Assembly: GCA_037176725.1 (NCBI GenBank)
Contig: JAZBRS010000039.1
Span: forward strand, 23,162,001-23,226,000
Length of the DNA stretch: 64,000 nucleotides
DNA from: Posidonia oceanica
Lineage: Eukaryota > Streptophyta > Magnoliopsida > Alismatales > Posidoniaceae
Direction: 5' to 3'
The notes below the pieces were generated by a model, which searched no databases, was not told where the DNA came from, and saw only the letters and a program-made list of their open reading frames with translations. Position numbers and translations under genes: made by a program. Positions 22,949-35,789 of the stretch are shown in pieces; the first letter of the stretch is position 1, and every line of letters begins with the position of its first letter.

Positions 22949-23105
22949 GATGCCCCTCCCTAAGCGAGGTCTAGGGGACCGTGGCTGCTGCTCAGCGTTG
23001 ACAAGACACCCCATCTGACAATGACAAGAGCCAGATGTTGCTATAGACGTGAGTCACTTATTCGGCGGATGCACCAAAAGTCATGACTTGTCGCCGAATG
23101 TAGAT
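22949..23105 (-). promoter_or_regulatory. Polypurine tract and adjoining conserved hairpin, element C
   Basis: Minus strand GGGAGGGGCATC lies directly before the 3' LTR start. The next ~150 bp are conserved with elements D (39928-40080) and B (48013-48175) and contain the inverted repeat CCCTGAGC/GCTCAGGG, slightly decayed here. Confidence 0.7.
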
Positions 23106-24300
23106 GAATGCGAACACTAGGATGCAGTGCTAATGCAAAGACTAGTGTATGGTGCTAATGCAGATGTTATGCCTACGCTAATGCTCATTGCGCTGTACTC
23201 CTCTGGGGTAAGGCGGGTGACGCATGCACGTGGAAAGGCAGAAAAGTGCAATGCAACATCGTCGGGCAATACTTTGGGAGAGCCGGACAATTTTAGGTGC
23301 ACAAAGTGGTGTATAGCTCTAACACAGGGATGCTGTTTGCCAAGCTTCATGCTGTATGCGTAGGCAATGCAAGTGCTGAAAGTAAAAGGCTGAATGTAAA
23401 GATACTGAAAAAGAGATGCTGTGGATGTACATGCGATGGCGGGCACGTAATGCCAAGGAAGCAATCCCAGCCGTGCACTACTGCAGGTGTCATCTTAAGC
23501 CGACAAGCTACGAAAGTCTTACGGGTGCCAAGGATGCCACTTTAAGTAATGCGCGATCAGGGGTTCGATTTCCTAGGCACGCCATGACATGGAAACGGGA
23601 TGTGGAAGTTGATGTAATGATTTTAGAGGAGTAGTAGTGCAATAAGAATGCAATGTTATGCAATGGGGCACACGAAACCGAGAAAACGATCCTGGGCTGT
23701 GCACTACTGCGAGTATCATCCAAAGCCGGCAAGCTGTGAAAGTCTTGCGAGTGCTGAGGATGTTACCTTAGGCAGTATGCGAACGAAGGGTTCGAATCCT
23801 AAGTGCATGATGCTATGCAGTGAAATACAGAGTATAAACAGTGGAACGTCGGGCACACGAGACTGAGAAGACGATCCCAGGGCCACGCACTACCGTGGGT
23901 GCCATCCAAAGCCGGCAAGCTACGAAAGTCTTGTGAGGGCCGTGAATGGTACCTTAAGTAACGTGCAAACCAGGGGTTCGAATCCTAAGCATGCGATGTC
24001 CGTGTGATGATGAAATGCGATACTAGGACTGACTCTATGGAGGGTACAAGAAAGCTATATGATGTAATGCAATGAAGATGTAGTGGAATGCAGTGTATAG
24101 ACAGTGGACCATCGGGCACGCTGAACTGAGAAAACGATCCCAAGGCCATGCACTACTGCAAGTATCATCCAAAGCCGGCAAGCTACGAAAGTCTTGCAGG
24201 TGCCGAGGATGATACCTTAGGAAATACGCGAGCCAGGGGTTCGAATCCTAAGCACGCGATGTCCGTGTGATGATGAAATGCTAATGCCATGCAATAGAAT
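23106..24300 (-). repeat. 3' UTR repeats carrying a B-box/T-arm-like motif (element C)
   Basis: Four diverged units each contain GGGTTCGAATCCTAAGC or a close form (23561, 23788, 23974, 24237), spaced 186-263 bp. An upstream CTTAGG or CTTAAG can pair with CCTAAG in most units. One more copy is in element D at about 41478. GGTTCGAATCC matches the RNA polymerase III B-box, but no clear A-box or full tRNA cloverleaf is present, so no tRNA gene is called. Confidence 0.65.
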
Positions 24301-24309
24301 GCTATTACA

Positions 24310-24615
24310 CTACGACGAAGGGGTGATAAGTTAACGGACCTATCGCCGGATAGTTAGGGAGTATCGGTGCTCTGAGGAGTTGTTGGACTCATCACCAGAT
24401 AGTTAGGGTTATTAGTCCGATGAGGAGTTAACGGACTCATCACCGGATAGTTAGGGCTATCAATCCGACGAGGAGTTGACGGACTCATCCCCGGATAGTT
24501 AGGGCTATCAACCCAACGAGGAGTTGATGAACTCATCACTGGATAGTTAGGGCTATCAGCCCGACGAGGAGTTGACGGACTCATCATTGGATAGTTAGGG
24601 CTATCAACCCAGATG
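24310..24615 (-). repeat. 48-bp tandem repeat (element C 3' UTR)
   Basis: GGATAGTTAGGG recurs at 24348, then about every 48 bp (24397, 24445, 24493, 24541, 24589). Each unit holds GATGAG...CTCATC and GATAG...CTATC inverted repeats. The same 48-bp array is in element D (41640-41830). Confidence 0.88.
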
Positions 24616-27180
24616 AGGGTGGAAAGGGGGCGAGGATACCGAACCAGAAAGTGCGGTAGAGGTCCAGAGACGCTCCCGCGACAGTTGGGGATGTCAGCCC
24701 AAATGAGGGTGAGACGATATCAAAGTACAGCAAAAGAGATGCCCCTAGTATCAGGAATGATACCAGGAGGCAGCTGAAGCGGCCTTGGCATCAAAGGCAT
24801 TGACAGACCAACTAGTCTATCAGGCAAGAGGGGTGGTGACAAGTGGGATGACTTGTGACCACGAATGCAATGGGAATACCATACCCTAAGGTGTGGCAGA
24901 GGTCCGTAGACGCTCTTGTAACAGTTGGGGATGTCAGCCCGATGCAGATGGAAATGGGATACCATGGGGCAGCAAAAATGATGCCCCTGGTATCGGTGAA
25001 CGATACCAGGAGACAGCTGAAGTGCCCATGGCATCAAAAGGAAAGGTGAGACAAAACTAACGAGTTCGTCAGCCGAGTAGTTGGGGGTACCAGCCCGAAT
25101 GCAGTGGAATGGATGCAGGGGCTCACCGTGCGAGGTGCAATGCCGGTGGGAGATGCGATGGAATAATGAATGCAGGGTGATAAGTTGACGGACCTATCGT
25201 CGAGCAGTTAGGGATGCTAGCTCGATGACATGAGGGGGGGCGATACCACAGGGCAGCAAAAAAGATGCCCCTAGTATCAAGATGATACATGGGGACAGCT
25301 GAAGCGCCCCTGGCACCGAAACATAGGGATGGATGGATGGATGTGGGATGATAGGTTGACGGACCCATCGCTGAGCAGTTAGGGGTGCCAGCCCAAATGC
25401 AAGGAATGAGGAATGCAAAGAGAAGACAGGAAACCCCCCGTGGTGGGTGTGCAATGGTCTTAGCGTGGGCATGCAATGCAACGTCACAGAGTGACAAACA
25501 AGGGACACGCCGGTCATCAAGGACCTACCCAACGCGGTGGGCCGCAAAACTTGAAAAGCATGGAGCCTTTGAGTGAGGCAGGCAAAAGTGCTCATCCTTG
25601 GCTCCGATTTTCGAAAACAGGGAGAGGGGAAGATAAGTTATTATAGCATGCATGTTTTGGTGGCTTTGGACTCAAAAGCAGCTGCTAAGAGGGTGCTTCT
25701 GCACTTTTTGACTTAGGGGATCTCGATCCTCAAGCAATGCTATGCCGAGTTCTGGTCGGTGGCTCTCTTTCTCACTCTTGGCTCGGGATGAGCCCTTGCC
25801 TTGTAGAGAATAGCCTTTGGCTACAGGTGGGTAACAGAAGCGTTGGATGTAGCTTCGCAGCCTCCGTCTTAATTCCTCGGGGACCGACTACCGCTTTTGA
25901 AGCTCTTGGAATGATGTTTCTTTTCCCCTCTTGAGTGACTGGAGTCGCGTCTATCCTACCACGAGGGTAGAGTTGTTGTCTGCAGAGGGGATTGGAGCGT
26001 GCTGCTGCGCTCAGAGGGTGGGGCCAGGTCCTCATAATAAGTATCCCGTGCAGTTGCCAGTGTGGCGCTTGGAGTTGAAAGCTGAGGGGGCTTCGACGCT
26101 CGTCCGAGTCACTCCTCTCATGAGCGCCTTCTTTCTTCAACTTCTGTCTTCATTTTTCTTTTATGCTCAGCTTGCATATCATGTTATCATATTCTTTTCT
26201 CACATGATCTCCATTCTTTTGGACATGCATGTCTTCGCCCTCTTGAGGTAGCGGTCTCGGGTGAGGCGTTAAGAGTTCGGCTGACCGGCGTACACCTTCG
26301 GCCTCTGCAATGTGTGCTTTCAGCCTCTGGCTATGCTCTACTCTGCTTTGGTCCTCTCCATGTCTGGTGGACTCTCTTGATAAGGTGGATCTCGCTTCTG
26401 GAATTCTAAAACTCAGCGAGATGCTCTATTCTGCTCTCAGTCTCACTTTGTGGCCACATGCAAGAGATGGCGCTGCAAGAGTGGGTTCTGCCTGAGTTTG
26501 TTGATGCTTGACACCCTCTCGGTACTACTGCTTGTCCGTAGCCAAGTTTCTGATTATACAAATGTTTATGGGTTTTGTATTTTTTAGAAAGGGAAGGGAC
26601 AAACATGTTTTTTGATTTTTGCATTGGTTTTGTATTTTTATGGTTTTTTGGTTTAAGAAAACATAAAAAGGGAAAACCAACAGCAAGGTGAGAAAATATT
26701 TTTGCGTATTATTATTATTATTATTTTCTTGATTTTTTTGTTTTTGGATGTTTTTCAAGATGCAAGAAATGATATATATGATGACAGATATGTGCAGAGG
26801 ATGATAGATATGAGATGATATGTACAGGAAGGTGATAAGTTGACGGACCTATCGTTGAATAGTTAGGGATATCAACCCGGGGGTGGAGAAGGGCGGGCAT
26901 ACTGAACCAGAAGGCACGGTAGAGGTCCAGAAATGCTCTTGTGATAGTTGGGGATGTCAACCCAAGGGTGATAGGTTAACTGACCTATCGCCAAGCAGTT
27001 AGGGTTGTTAGCCTGCATGTAGGGAATGAATGCAAGAAGTAGAAAGGGATGTATGTTTTTAATGGGTTTTGTTGATTTTATGGTTTTTATGATTTTCTAA
27101 CAAGGCGAGAAAACACAAAAAACAAAATAAAATGAAAAGAAAAGACAATGCAGGAATCAAAAGAGAGGGAAGGGAGACTT
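24616..27180 (-). other. Remaining 3' UTR of element C: hairpin modules, three-arm elements, and unidentified sequence
   Basis: 24616-25400 contains several dispersed modules (GACAGTTGGGGATGTC, GAGTAGTTGGGGGTACC) and three-arm elements (about 24735-24769, 24958-25012, 25242-25290). 26830-27010 contains more modules. About 25400-26820 shows nothing I can identify; it is non-repetitive with no supported ORF. 27060-27150 is A/T rich. Confidence 0.55.
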
Positions 27181-29643
27181 ACCTGTCAGCAACCTCGGGA
27201 GGGAGGCACTGGGTTCGTTCCTACACTACTGATGCTGTCGGTGGGGTCCACTGTTGGTAGTGTGGGGAGCATTGGGGCTACTGGAGTTGCTGACGGCAGT
27301 ACGGGGAGCATTGGGGTTGCTGGAGCAGGGGAGAAGCTAACCTGGATGGCGTTGGAACTAGTCTTGCTGTCGACACTGCTGCTGCATCCGAGCGTCCCTC
27401 AGACGAGATAGGAAAGACAGGAAAAGGGGGTTACGCCGATGGGATCAGATGGATCCACCGGGGTAGAGCTGGACTCAAAAAAGTCTAGTGTAAACCCCAA
27501 GGTTCCGGTAGCTACGAAACCTGCAAGCTCAGAAGAGGAAGGGTCGGCTACACTAGGGTGTGCAAGTGCAAGTGCATGTGTATGTGTATGTGCAGCCTCC
27601 TACTCATCAACGCTGATGATCCTGCGATCGATCAGGCACTGAACGGCGTCCTAGAGAGTGAGGCAGTCATCCATCGAGTGTCCGGTGGCCCGATGGAAAC
27701 TGTAGAACTGATCCGTATCATGCCACCACAGAGAGGGGTTTGGTGACTAACGGACAGTCGGGAGTCTCAAGAGCGACTCAACTTGAGGGAAGATGATGCT
27801 CAGTGGTTCGGGCAGAGGGGTGTAATCACACTCAGCTCGACGAGGTCGTCTTTGCCCTGGTTGGAGTCCTTGCCGAGCAGGTGCGATGTGATGTACGGGC
27901 TCGACGGTGGCAGTGTGTGGAGTGGGTGCATAATTAGGTGTGTGCTCTAGCGAAAAAGGGTCTGGCTGACTTTCTGCATAGGCAGGCTCTTCGAGAGGAT
28001 CGGCGCATGCTTCGGTGCGCTGTTCGGAGCAGTTAGGAGTGGAGTTATTGTTGTTGTTGCTACTGCGGCAAATGCTAGAGGTGTTGGCTGCCTAGCCAAT
28101 GCAGAAAGAGCGGGGAAATGCCCACTTCACAGTGAGCTTTCCACGTGGACGCCAACCCTAACCAGCGATGCAAAGCTAGTGTTGTGCTAAATGCAAAGTA
28201 GAGTCCTAGTCGCTGGCTGCGCTCCCATGATGATCATCTCGATAGAATCCTCCTCGGGGGGTCTATCTTTGACCTGGACGGCTAAGGAGCGTCAGCGACC
28301 GACATACTCCCCGAATGGCTCTTAGGGCCTCTATCGGATGGCGATGAGATCCTCCCTCTTGGGGATCAAGTCGAGGTTGAATGCATACTGCTCAAGGAAG
28401 GCCTGAGAAAGATCAGTCCAAGTCTGAACCGCAGCCATGTCAAGGGAAGTGAACCACTTGAGCACGGGGCCGGTTAAACTCTTCTGAAACAGGCGAATAA
28501 GGAGCCTTCCATCAGCCTGAAGCTGAGCATGGTCCCCACAGTACATTTTCAGATGTGAAATTGGACAGCCTCTACTATTGTACTTTTTGAATTTCAGGAT
28601 GCAGAACTTCGAAGGGAGTGTGGCCTCGGGAAAGAGATAGAGGTCGCGAAACTGGTAAGACTAGTGGTCCTTGCCTGCACTAGACGTAGTGCTTTCTCTA
28701 GAACGTCCATCTTGTCATTGATGGGGTCTGGATTGGCCACCACAAGAGGTGAGGCAGCAGGGGCAAGGACCACATATGCCATTTGGATTGCACCGAGGTG
28801 CTCCTTCGGATCCACCATCGCGTCGCCTGGTGGCGCGACGTGATGGCCAGTGTATCCGTGCGGTGGTGCTGTGTAGGTAGGGAAGTATGCTAGGTTCTGA
28901 ACTTGATGCATGGGGGATTGATAGATAATATACTGAGCAGTGCGTGGTGCAGAGTGCTGGAGCAACAGTTGCTGCGCAGGCGCGGTGCTGGGCAGCGAGC
29001 CAGTAGGGTACTGTGCTCCAACCAGCCCGAAGGACTGATCACTAGGTGGCAGAGTTACATGCAGTGCATAGTGTTGTGTAGAAGCAGGAGATAGATGCCG
29101 TGCCCCCATCACCAGAGCAGTGTGTAGCTGGGGCGATGGTCTGGGCGGGAGTGCCGTGTGTGCAAGAGTAGGCCGCAGAAGAACCTTGGGAGCAGCAGGA
29201 ACACAAAAGGGACGAACTGATAGAGCCATGCCCTGCAGTGTCCGGGCAAGCTTCGTCAGGTGCCGATAGCGCACTTCAGGGGACCCATCAGTGGCACCGC
29301 TGAGTTGCAAGACCGGCCAGGGGGTAGACTCAAGAGGTCGGGAACCTAGGGTAAAGGTCGCTGCAGCAGAAGGGATGTTGGGAGCGACATAACCCTAGGA
29401 CAGAGGGGTCAGAGGCGCCTCCAGAACACGAGGGGCAGTCATCGAGACAGACTTAGTGACCGGATCTGGAGGGATGCATGTCTGCCAATGCCCCGTAGCA
29501 AACTAGGGTGCCCCAGACACCAAAGGGTGGAATCCTGGTGTCATAGAGGGCATAGAGCGAGTGGAAGCGAAATCCGGAGGGACCCAAGTGGTAAACCCCT
29601 CCGAGTCAACAGAAAAGTGGAGCTCACTGGCAGACTGGGCCAT
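27181..29643 (-). pseudogene. gag: gag remnant of element C
   Basis: The start ATG equivalent is at 29643 (MAQSASEL). The order matches A and B: Pro-rich N-part, LQGMALSVRPF block, NDKMDVLEKALRLVQ, gag core (MYCGDHAQLQADGRLLIRLF, LTGPVLKWFTSLD; 28331-28546), then a zinc-knuckle-like YSFHRATGHSMDDC near 27650-27700 with the first Cys replaced by Tyr. Several stops and frame changes break it. The last part is a Pro-rich repeat (PMLPVLPSATPVAPMLP). Homology ends at about 27181 at a perfect CAG|GTAAGT donor-like sequence. No protease follows. Confidence 0.8.
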
Positions 29644-30778
29644 CGCTAATCGTGTCTAAGTGAGGGAAGGCTGCAACGAGGAAACAAAGATGCAAGGCTT
29701 AAAGGAGAGCTACTATCGGAAGCGACGAGTACCTCAGAGACAGAGGAGGGACGCTCATGGTCCGGGCAGCGGATCTTGCACCTACCTGTAAAAACAATAA
29801 AGATGTCAGAGATCGAATGCAATAAAGCATTATTAGGGGTGGCATGAATGGCACACGTGCAGATGAATGCCCTAATATGCACTCTCTCACCATGCATGTC
29901 CTGAGTAGATGGCCTACTAGGACACACTCATGGGTAATGGGTTTATGCAGACTCTAGGTTAGAAAAGGGTAGGTCCCCATCTAGATCTTGGCCAGAGCTC
30001 AGGTAGTAACGGAGTGGTGCATTGGTGGCCTTGACCCCGCCAAAAGCGTGGGTGGTACCCTCCACTAGCACCGACACGATCCCTGGACAAGGGAGACAGA
30101 CCGACTGACTTGAGCCACGCCAAAGCAGTGGAATAAGAGGCCGGGACCGTCCTTTGCAGACTGTGGGTGGACTCAGAAGAGAGGATGCATGCATTCTAGA
30201 ATGAATCAAACATGCGAGATGCATTAAAGTGTTTTACTTGCGTTTTATTTAGCCAAAGGGGGAAACTTGCAAGTTTTTGGCTCTAGTTGTGCTTAAATGT
30301 TATTACTTAGCTTTACTGTAGCTTTTAAATTAAGCAAAGGGGAAGCAAGCATGTTTCTACTATCCTAGGCATGGCATAGGCAAAAGGGGAAGAAAATCAC
30401 CCAAACATGGCAGGTAATCAACACACATCATTGCAAAAAGAATGTGCATGGCATGTGCAAGTGTTTGTGGGTGTGATAGTGAAGGGGAAGCACTCATCAT
30501 ATCAAAAGGCATATATACAAGGCATGTGTGTGTGTAGTGGCATAGCAAGTGTGCAAAACAAGCATTCATCACTCAAAAAGCATGTATTGTTGCCGAACAA
30601 GTATTTAGACATGCATTATGCAAGAAAGTAAAGCAAAAAAAAAACCAGCTGATAAAGTAAGTAAAAGTAGGTAAGCAGTAAAGCAAATAAGAGCAGAGCA
30701 AAGAATAAAGCATGTAAACCGGCAGGGCAGGCAAAAACAATGCAAGCAAAAAGCCAAGAAGGAAGTCGAGGTCTGAAT
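29644..30778 (-). other. 5' leader of element C
   Basis: Sequence homologous to the A and B leaders, diverged. No coding region is supported. Confidence 0.55.
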
Positions 30779-30796
30779 CCTTAGCAAAGTTGCCAC
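30779..30796 (-). promoter_or_regulatory. Degenerate PBS, element C
   Basis: By alignment with A and B, minus strand GTGGCAACTTTGCTAAGG lies where the PBS should be. It also resembles the second PBS-like string in the A and B leaders, so the exact LTR edge here is uncertain. Confidence 0.4.
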
Positions 30797-33700
30797 TATG
30801 CAACTTACTAGGAATTGACATGGGCGGGCGAGCAAATAAACAAGACAAATCAGAGTCGCCACCGTGTCTATTAAGTCAAGAGACAAGGAAAACCAGGGAA
30901 ATGTGTGAATAAACATGCAAAACCAAGCTAAAGATGCAATGCAATGCAATGAAATGATACACAAGGAGATGCAATGATGTGACTCGTGCCTAGGATAAGG
31001 GCAATATGGTCATTGCGAGCCATGAGAAAGGGTAAGGACTCCTATTACGTGCGGGGAAGGTGTTAGGCACCCCCGACACGCCCGAGAATCGGTCTTTCTA
31101 GGCTTATACTCGCATACGCAGGATAATGCACACTTTGGGTGCCTATGTGCCATGAATGCCTAATTAGATGCTCAAATGTGTGCTCTAAATGATGAAATGC
31201 GTGCAAGGAATTAAACATGCAATCTAAGTACTCAGTAGTACAGTCAGTGTTCCGAACAGGGCGTGCCCTGGTTCGTGAGAACTCCAGACAGTAAGCAACA
31301 CTGCTCTAAATGCAAATGCAGGCGATAAAACAAAACGACATTGAAAACCATGCACATGCAAGCGACATGCAAAGGAAAGCGAAGCGGGTGCGCAAAACAA
31401 TGCAAATTTAAGAGAAAACGAATGCGGGCATGCAAAACGATGCAAATGCAAGCAAAACAGATGTAGGCGCGCAAAACGATGCAAATGCAAGCGAAAACAG
31501 ATGCAGGCACGCAAAACAATGCAAATGCAAGCGAAAACAGATGTGGGTACGCAAAACAATGCAAACGCAAGCAAAAATAGATGCGGGCACGCAAAACAAT
31601 GCAAATGGTGCTGTGTTGTGCTTCAGATAGACTTATCTTGAGAATCTGAGGCCTGATCTAAGATAACTTTGGTTTGAATAAAAGATCATTCAACCTGGAA
31701 GACATGGACAGTTAGATCGTGAAAATCCAACGGTCCGATCAAACGTTATTCAGGTTTCAAGTCAGAAGGCTCAAGGGCCAGAATGGTAGGGGTCTAAGTG
31801 TAAATAGTCCCTAAGGGTGTGTAGAATAGGGTGCATGCATGCAGAAGTGCTGAGGATGCTTGAATGGATGCATGGATGCAAGTGCAGGGACCTACATGCA
31901 ATTTTAAGAAACTACAGGGGCCTATGTGCAATTTTGGAAAACTATGGGGTTTAAATGCAATGCAGGGCTTACATGCAAGTGCAGGGTGCAAATGCAATGC
32001 CAATGAAGGTAAAACATGGTATTTAATGGCTTCTAGATGTAGACAGGACTTTTATGCAATTTTTAAAACATGCTGGGCTTTATTGCAATACAATATGGTT
32101 TAAAACATTATTTAAATGAATGATTGAATGCAGACTGGACTGATATTCAATTATAATATCTTTTAGGGTTTTTATGCAATGTAGTAAGGTAAAAACAGAA
32201 ATTAAATGAGATGAATGAATGCTCTAAGGACTGAGATGCAAATAAAGTAAATAACAGGACTAAACTGCAATGTAATAAGCTAAAAAAAGAAATTAAATGA
32301 CTTGATGAATAAACAGAGGACTGAGATGTAAATAAAATAAATTTCAGAAGTTAAAAACAATGTAATAAGATAAAAAAAGAAATTAAAAGACTTTAACAAC
32401 TGCAGGACTTAAAAGTAAAGAAAATAAGTTGCTGGACTAAAACTAAATAATGTTAAAAGATTTTGAACTGTAGCAGGACTGAAGTGTAATAAAAAGAAAC
32501 AACAGGAATTAAAAGCATTGTAATATAGTTTTAAAGGAGAATTAAATGAAATCTAAAGCAAACAGGATCTATTTGTAATAAAACTAAACTAGCAGATTAG
32601 AATGTAATATAATAAAGTTTAAACGAAAAATTAAATGAAAACATATATATAACTAGACTTGCATGTAATAAAATGAAACTAAACGAACTAAACTTTAATC
32701 TAATACAAACTTAATAAGTTAAAGAAAAAATAAACTAAACCTAAACTATTGGAAATAAAAAAAAGAGATGAACAGTGCCGCGCGGCTCGTCGGGGAAGAA
32801 GATGCTGCGCCAGCACTTCCAAGGGTCGGCGGGCCACGGGCGGCGCTCGGGGAGATCCGGAGAGGTCCGGCAGAGGTCCGGGTGGTGTTCGGTGGAGCGG
32901 CGGACGGTTTGGAGCGGCAGAGTGGTTCTGCAGATGGCTGCCGCTACCTGGGAAGAAGAGAACTCCAATGATGTGGGAAACGACGCATAGGGCACGAAAC
33001 ACATCGGAGGAGGGCTGAGAAGCAAGAGGGGAGTGAGGCGGAGCTAGGGGAGGAGTCGGCTACCTGTGGGTGCGCTTGGAGAGGCCCGACGAGCTCGGAT
33101 GGGTGCTGCGGACTTGCGGTGGGCAGAGCCGGCACTGGAGGCGCGGGTCGGCTTCTGGCGCGGTCCGAGGAAGTCGACGGAGGTGCGGAGAAGGTCTGGG
33201 AAGCGATGGTCGGTCCTCTCCTCCTCTTTACACGCAGGTGGTCGGAAGATGTGCTGTCGACGATAATTCTATCTCCCATCTCTCTCTATGCCTCTCATCG
33301 GAATTGGCTCGTGCAGGTGGCTTCGTGGGTGGATCACGGTGGTGGTGAGTGAGGTTCTCGGCTCGTAAGGATCTGGAGGAGGTGGAAAAGCTCTAGAGGA
33401 GTTGGTCTGGGTGTTTTAATTGTATGGAAGAGGGTCTGAGGTCTGGGAGTGTTGTGTGGCTTTGTTATGGTGAATTCTGGTCTTGGTCCTTGACAGAGGG
33501 TGGAGGTGATGGAGGTGATGGAGGGCTGTCAGGGCGTTTGAAAATGGGGGGGAGAAGGCAATGGTTTGAAAAACGGGGGGAGAAATGGAGGGAGAGGTGG
33601 CTGTGTGTGCTGTTGTGGGTGAAGGAAGAAAAGAAGAAGAAGGATAGGTTTGTGGGCTGGGCTAAAATGGGGAGGAGAAAAAGAAAAGAAATGGAAAATG

Positions 33701-34763
33701 AAGAAAGAAAAAGAAGAGGAAGGAAAAGAAGAAGAAAAGGAAAGGGAAAGAGGATTTAAGTTTTTGAGGATTTTTAAGTGGTCGTTTGTTAGGATTTTAA
33801 ATGTTTTCCTAGTGTTTTTTAATTAAGTTTTTGTTTGCCTAGGTTTTTTAATTAAGTTTTTTGATTGCCTAGGTTTTTTGATTAAGTTTTGTTAAGTTTA
33901 GGTTTTTAATTAAGTTTTTGTTAAGTTTATGTTTTTTAATTAAGTTTTTGTTAAGTTTAGGTTTTTTAATTAAGTTTTTGTTTGCCTAGGTTTTTTAATT
34001 AAGTTTTTGTTAAGTTTAGGTTTTTTAATTAAGTTTTTGTTAAGTTTTTAAAGGTGTAGATTTTCAAGGTTTGCTTGATTATTTTTTAAGTCTTTTGATT
34101 GGATTTTTTTTAGGTTTCTTTTAATTATTTTTTCAAGTTAAGCTTTTCTTGAATTAAGGTTTTAGGTTCTTAGAAGATTGTTTTCTTTAAGTTAAGTTTT
34201 TTTTAATTAATTAATTTTTTCTTTTAATTGTTTTAGTTGGATTTTTTTTAAAATTGTTTTTCTAGGTTTTATCTTTTGTAATTGTTTCTTCTTCTGTTTT
34301 CTTTTTTAATTATGGTTTTAGAGTTTTTAATTTGTTTTTCCTTATGTTTTCTTTTTTAATTTGAGTTTTAAAGTTTTGATTTGTTCTTCTTATGTTTTTT
34401 ATTTTTAATTAGAGTTTTAAAGTTTTGATTTGTTTTTCTTATGTTTTTTTATTGTTTTCTTTTTTCTAAGTTTTGATTTGTTTTTCTTCTTAGGGTTTTG
34501 GTTTCGATTGTTTTCTAGGGTTTTTGTTTCTATGGTTTTGTGACCTAGGGTTTAGGTTTCTAGGGTTTTGTGACCTAGGGTTTAGGTTTCAATGGTTTTG
34601 TAACCTAGGGTTTAGGGTTTAGGGTAGAAATGGGTTTTGAGTTTTGAAGAAAGGGTGTGATTTTGGGTTTAGTTTAGGTGTTTGGTTTGAAATGGATTTA
34701 GGGTTTTGAAGCAACTTGAGGGAGTGATCCACTAATTCTGCCTGTCAAAATGGAGTGTCTATA
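30797..34763 (-). repeat. 5' LTR of element C
   Basis: Partner of 18126-22948; clear homology starts at about 30843 and ends at 34763. About 50 bp at its U5 end differ from the left copy, so this edge has been rearranged. It lacks the retrogene insertion and so gives the empty site (about 34575-34595). Confidence 0.8.
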
Positions 34764-35789
34764 GGGATCTCATCCACACGTCTACAAAGCATTGGAAGGC
34801 CTTTCTTAGAGTTTTCCTGGTTGCCCACGTCTCCCCAACCAATGAGCCTGATGCCTTTGAGACCATGGTGGGCATGATTGCTTTCCACAAGTCATCTCTT
34901 TTTGAAGTGATGAATTGCCTCCAGCGGGGATAAACCATAACCAACCCCTTCATCACAGTGCAGTACCAGACTTTTCGTATTCCCTTGACGTTGGTTGATA
35001 ATGGAGCAGGCCTCAACGTTTGTCCCTTGCATACAGCTAGTCGACTTGGATTCAAAGCCGAGGACATTACACCAGCTACGACGAGAATGACCGCCTTTGA
35101 TAACACGCACCATGATGTGCTGGGGATTCTAATCATTCCCCTCACCATAGGACCTATTGTTTTCGATGTAGAGTTCTACATCGTTGATCTTGAGCCTTCT
35201 TTTAACCTCTTGCTTGGGTGCCCTTGGCTCCACAAGCATCAAGTGCTCCCCTCGACTCTCCATCGCATAATCAAGTTCCGTTGGGGTGACGATGTTGTCG
35301 TCGTCATGGTGGAAAACTTCAATAAGGAGAAAGTTGAGGTTGTCTCTTCTGTCTCTTTACAGACTATCCAGTTCGACCCTAAACCCTCTAATATTCTTTA
35401 TCGTGTCAACCGGTTTGAGCCGATTAATTTCATTCCAGCTCTTGAACTAGCCAGCTTGGCTGTTCATTCCAACCATTCTTTGATGTTCAAGAACTTATGT
35501 CGCCAATGGGGTTATGAGATAGGGACACCACTCTAGCGGTATGGCCAAGGGATCGTCGAGCCCATTGCAGCAGCAGAGAGGAGAGACAACGAAGGACTTG
35601 GCTATGACTGGCAGTCTCACAAGGATGGATTCGCATGCTCAAAGAACCGAAGGCTAGTCATTTCGCTGGACCTCACCAACTTCATCAGCGTACATATTCT
35701 TGATCCCAACAAGAGTCAGACATCAGCACAGTCAGCACCTGTAGTAATCCCGGTGTTCAGATCGTCCATGCACATTGCCAAAGCTCGCG
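34764..35789 (+). pseudogene. Fragment E: protease/G-patch relic of a plus-strand Tat element
   Basis: A plus-strand frame from 34765 reads DLIHTSTKHWKAFLRVF, then one in-frame stop near 34940. The protease follows (34958-35536: LVDNGAGLNVCPLHTASRL, FNLLLGCPWLHKHQVLP), and then a G-patch region with a stop at 35534-35536 where the homologues have Gly-Arg. The frame stays readable to about 35789, where LTR D begins. It is the only plus-strand retroelement coding segment in the window. It probably is the old target into which C and D inserted. Confidence 0.8.

Larger units (their letters stand above)
18126..34763 (-). mobile_element. Element C: gag-only, pol-less Tat-clade retrotransposon
   Basis: Two homologous LTRs (18126-22948 and 30797-34763) flank an 7.8 kb interior. 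On the minus strand the interior holds a degenerate PBS, a leader, a decayed gag, and then a 4 kb repeat-rich 3' UTR. No trace of protease, RT, RNase H or integrase is seen. It therefore resembles non-autonomous gag-carrying LTR elements. Element A abuts its left LTR, and it is itself placed next to the plus-strand relic E. Both LTRs and gag are visibly diverged, so it is older than A and B. Confidence 0.75.

Noticed and set aside
23780..23800. tRNA gene at the GGTTCGAATCC motif
   Set aside because: No acceptor stem, D-arm or A-box at the right distance; the T-stem is weak.
24420..24600. Hammerhead ribozyme, because GATGAG...CTCATC resembles the CTGATGAG core and LTR elements can carry such ribozymes
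   Set aside because: No GAAA box or correct three-way junction is found near the motif.
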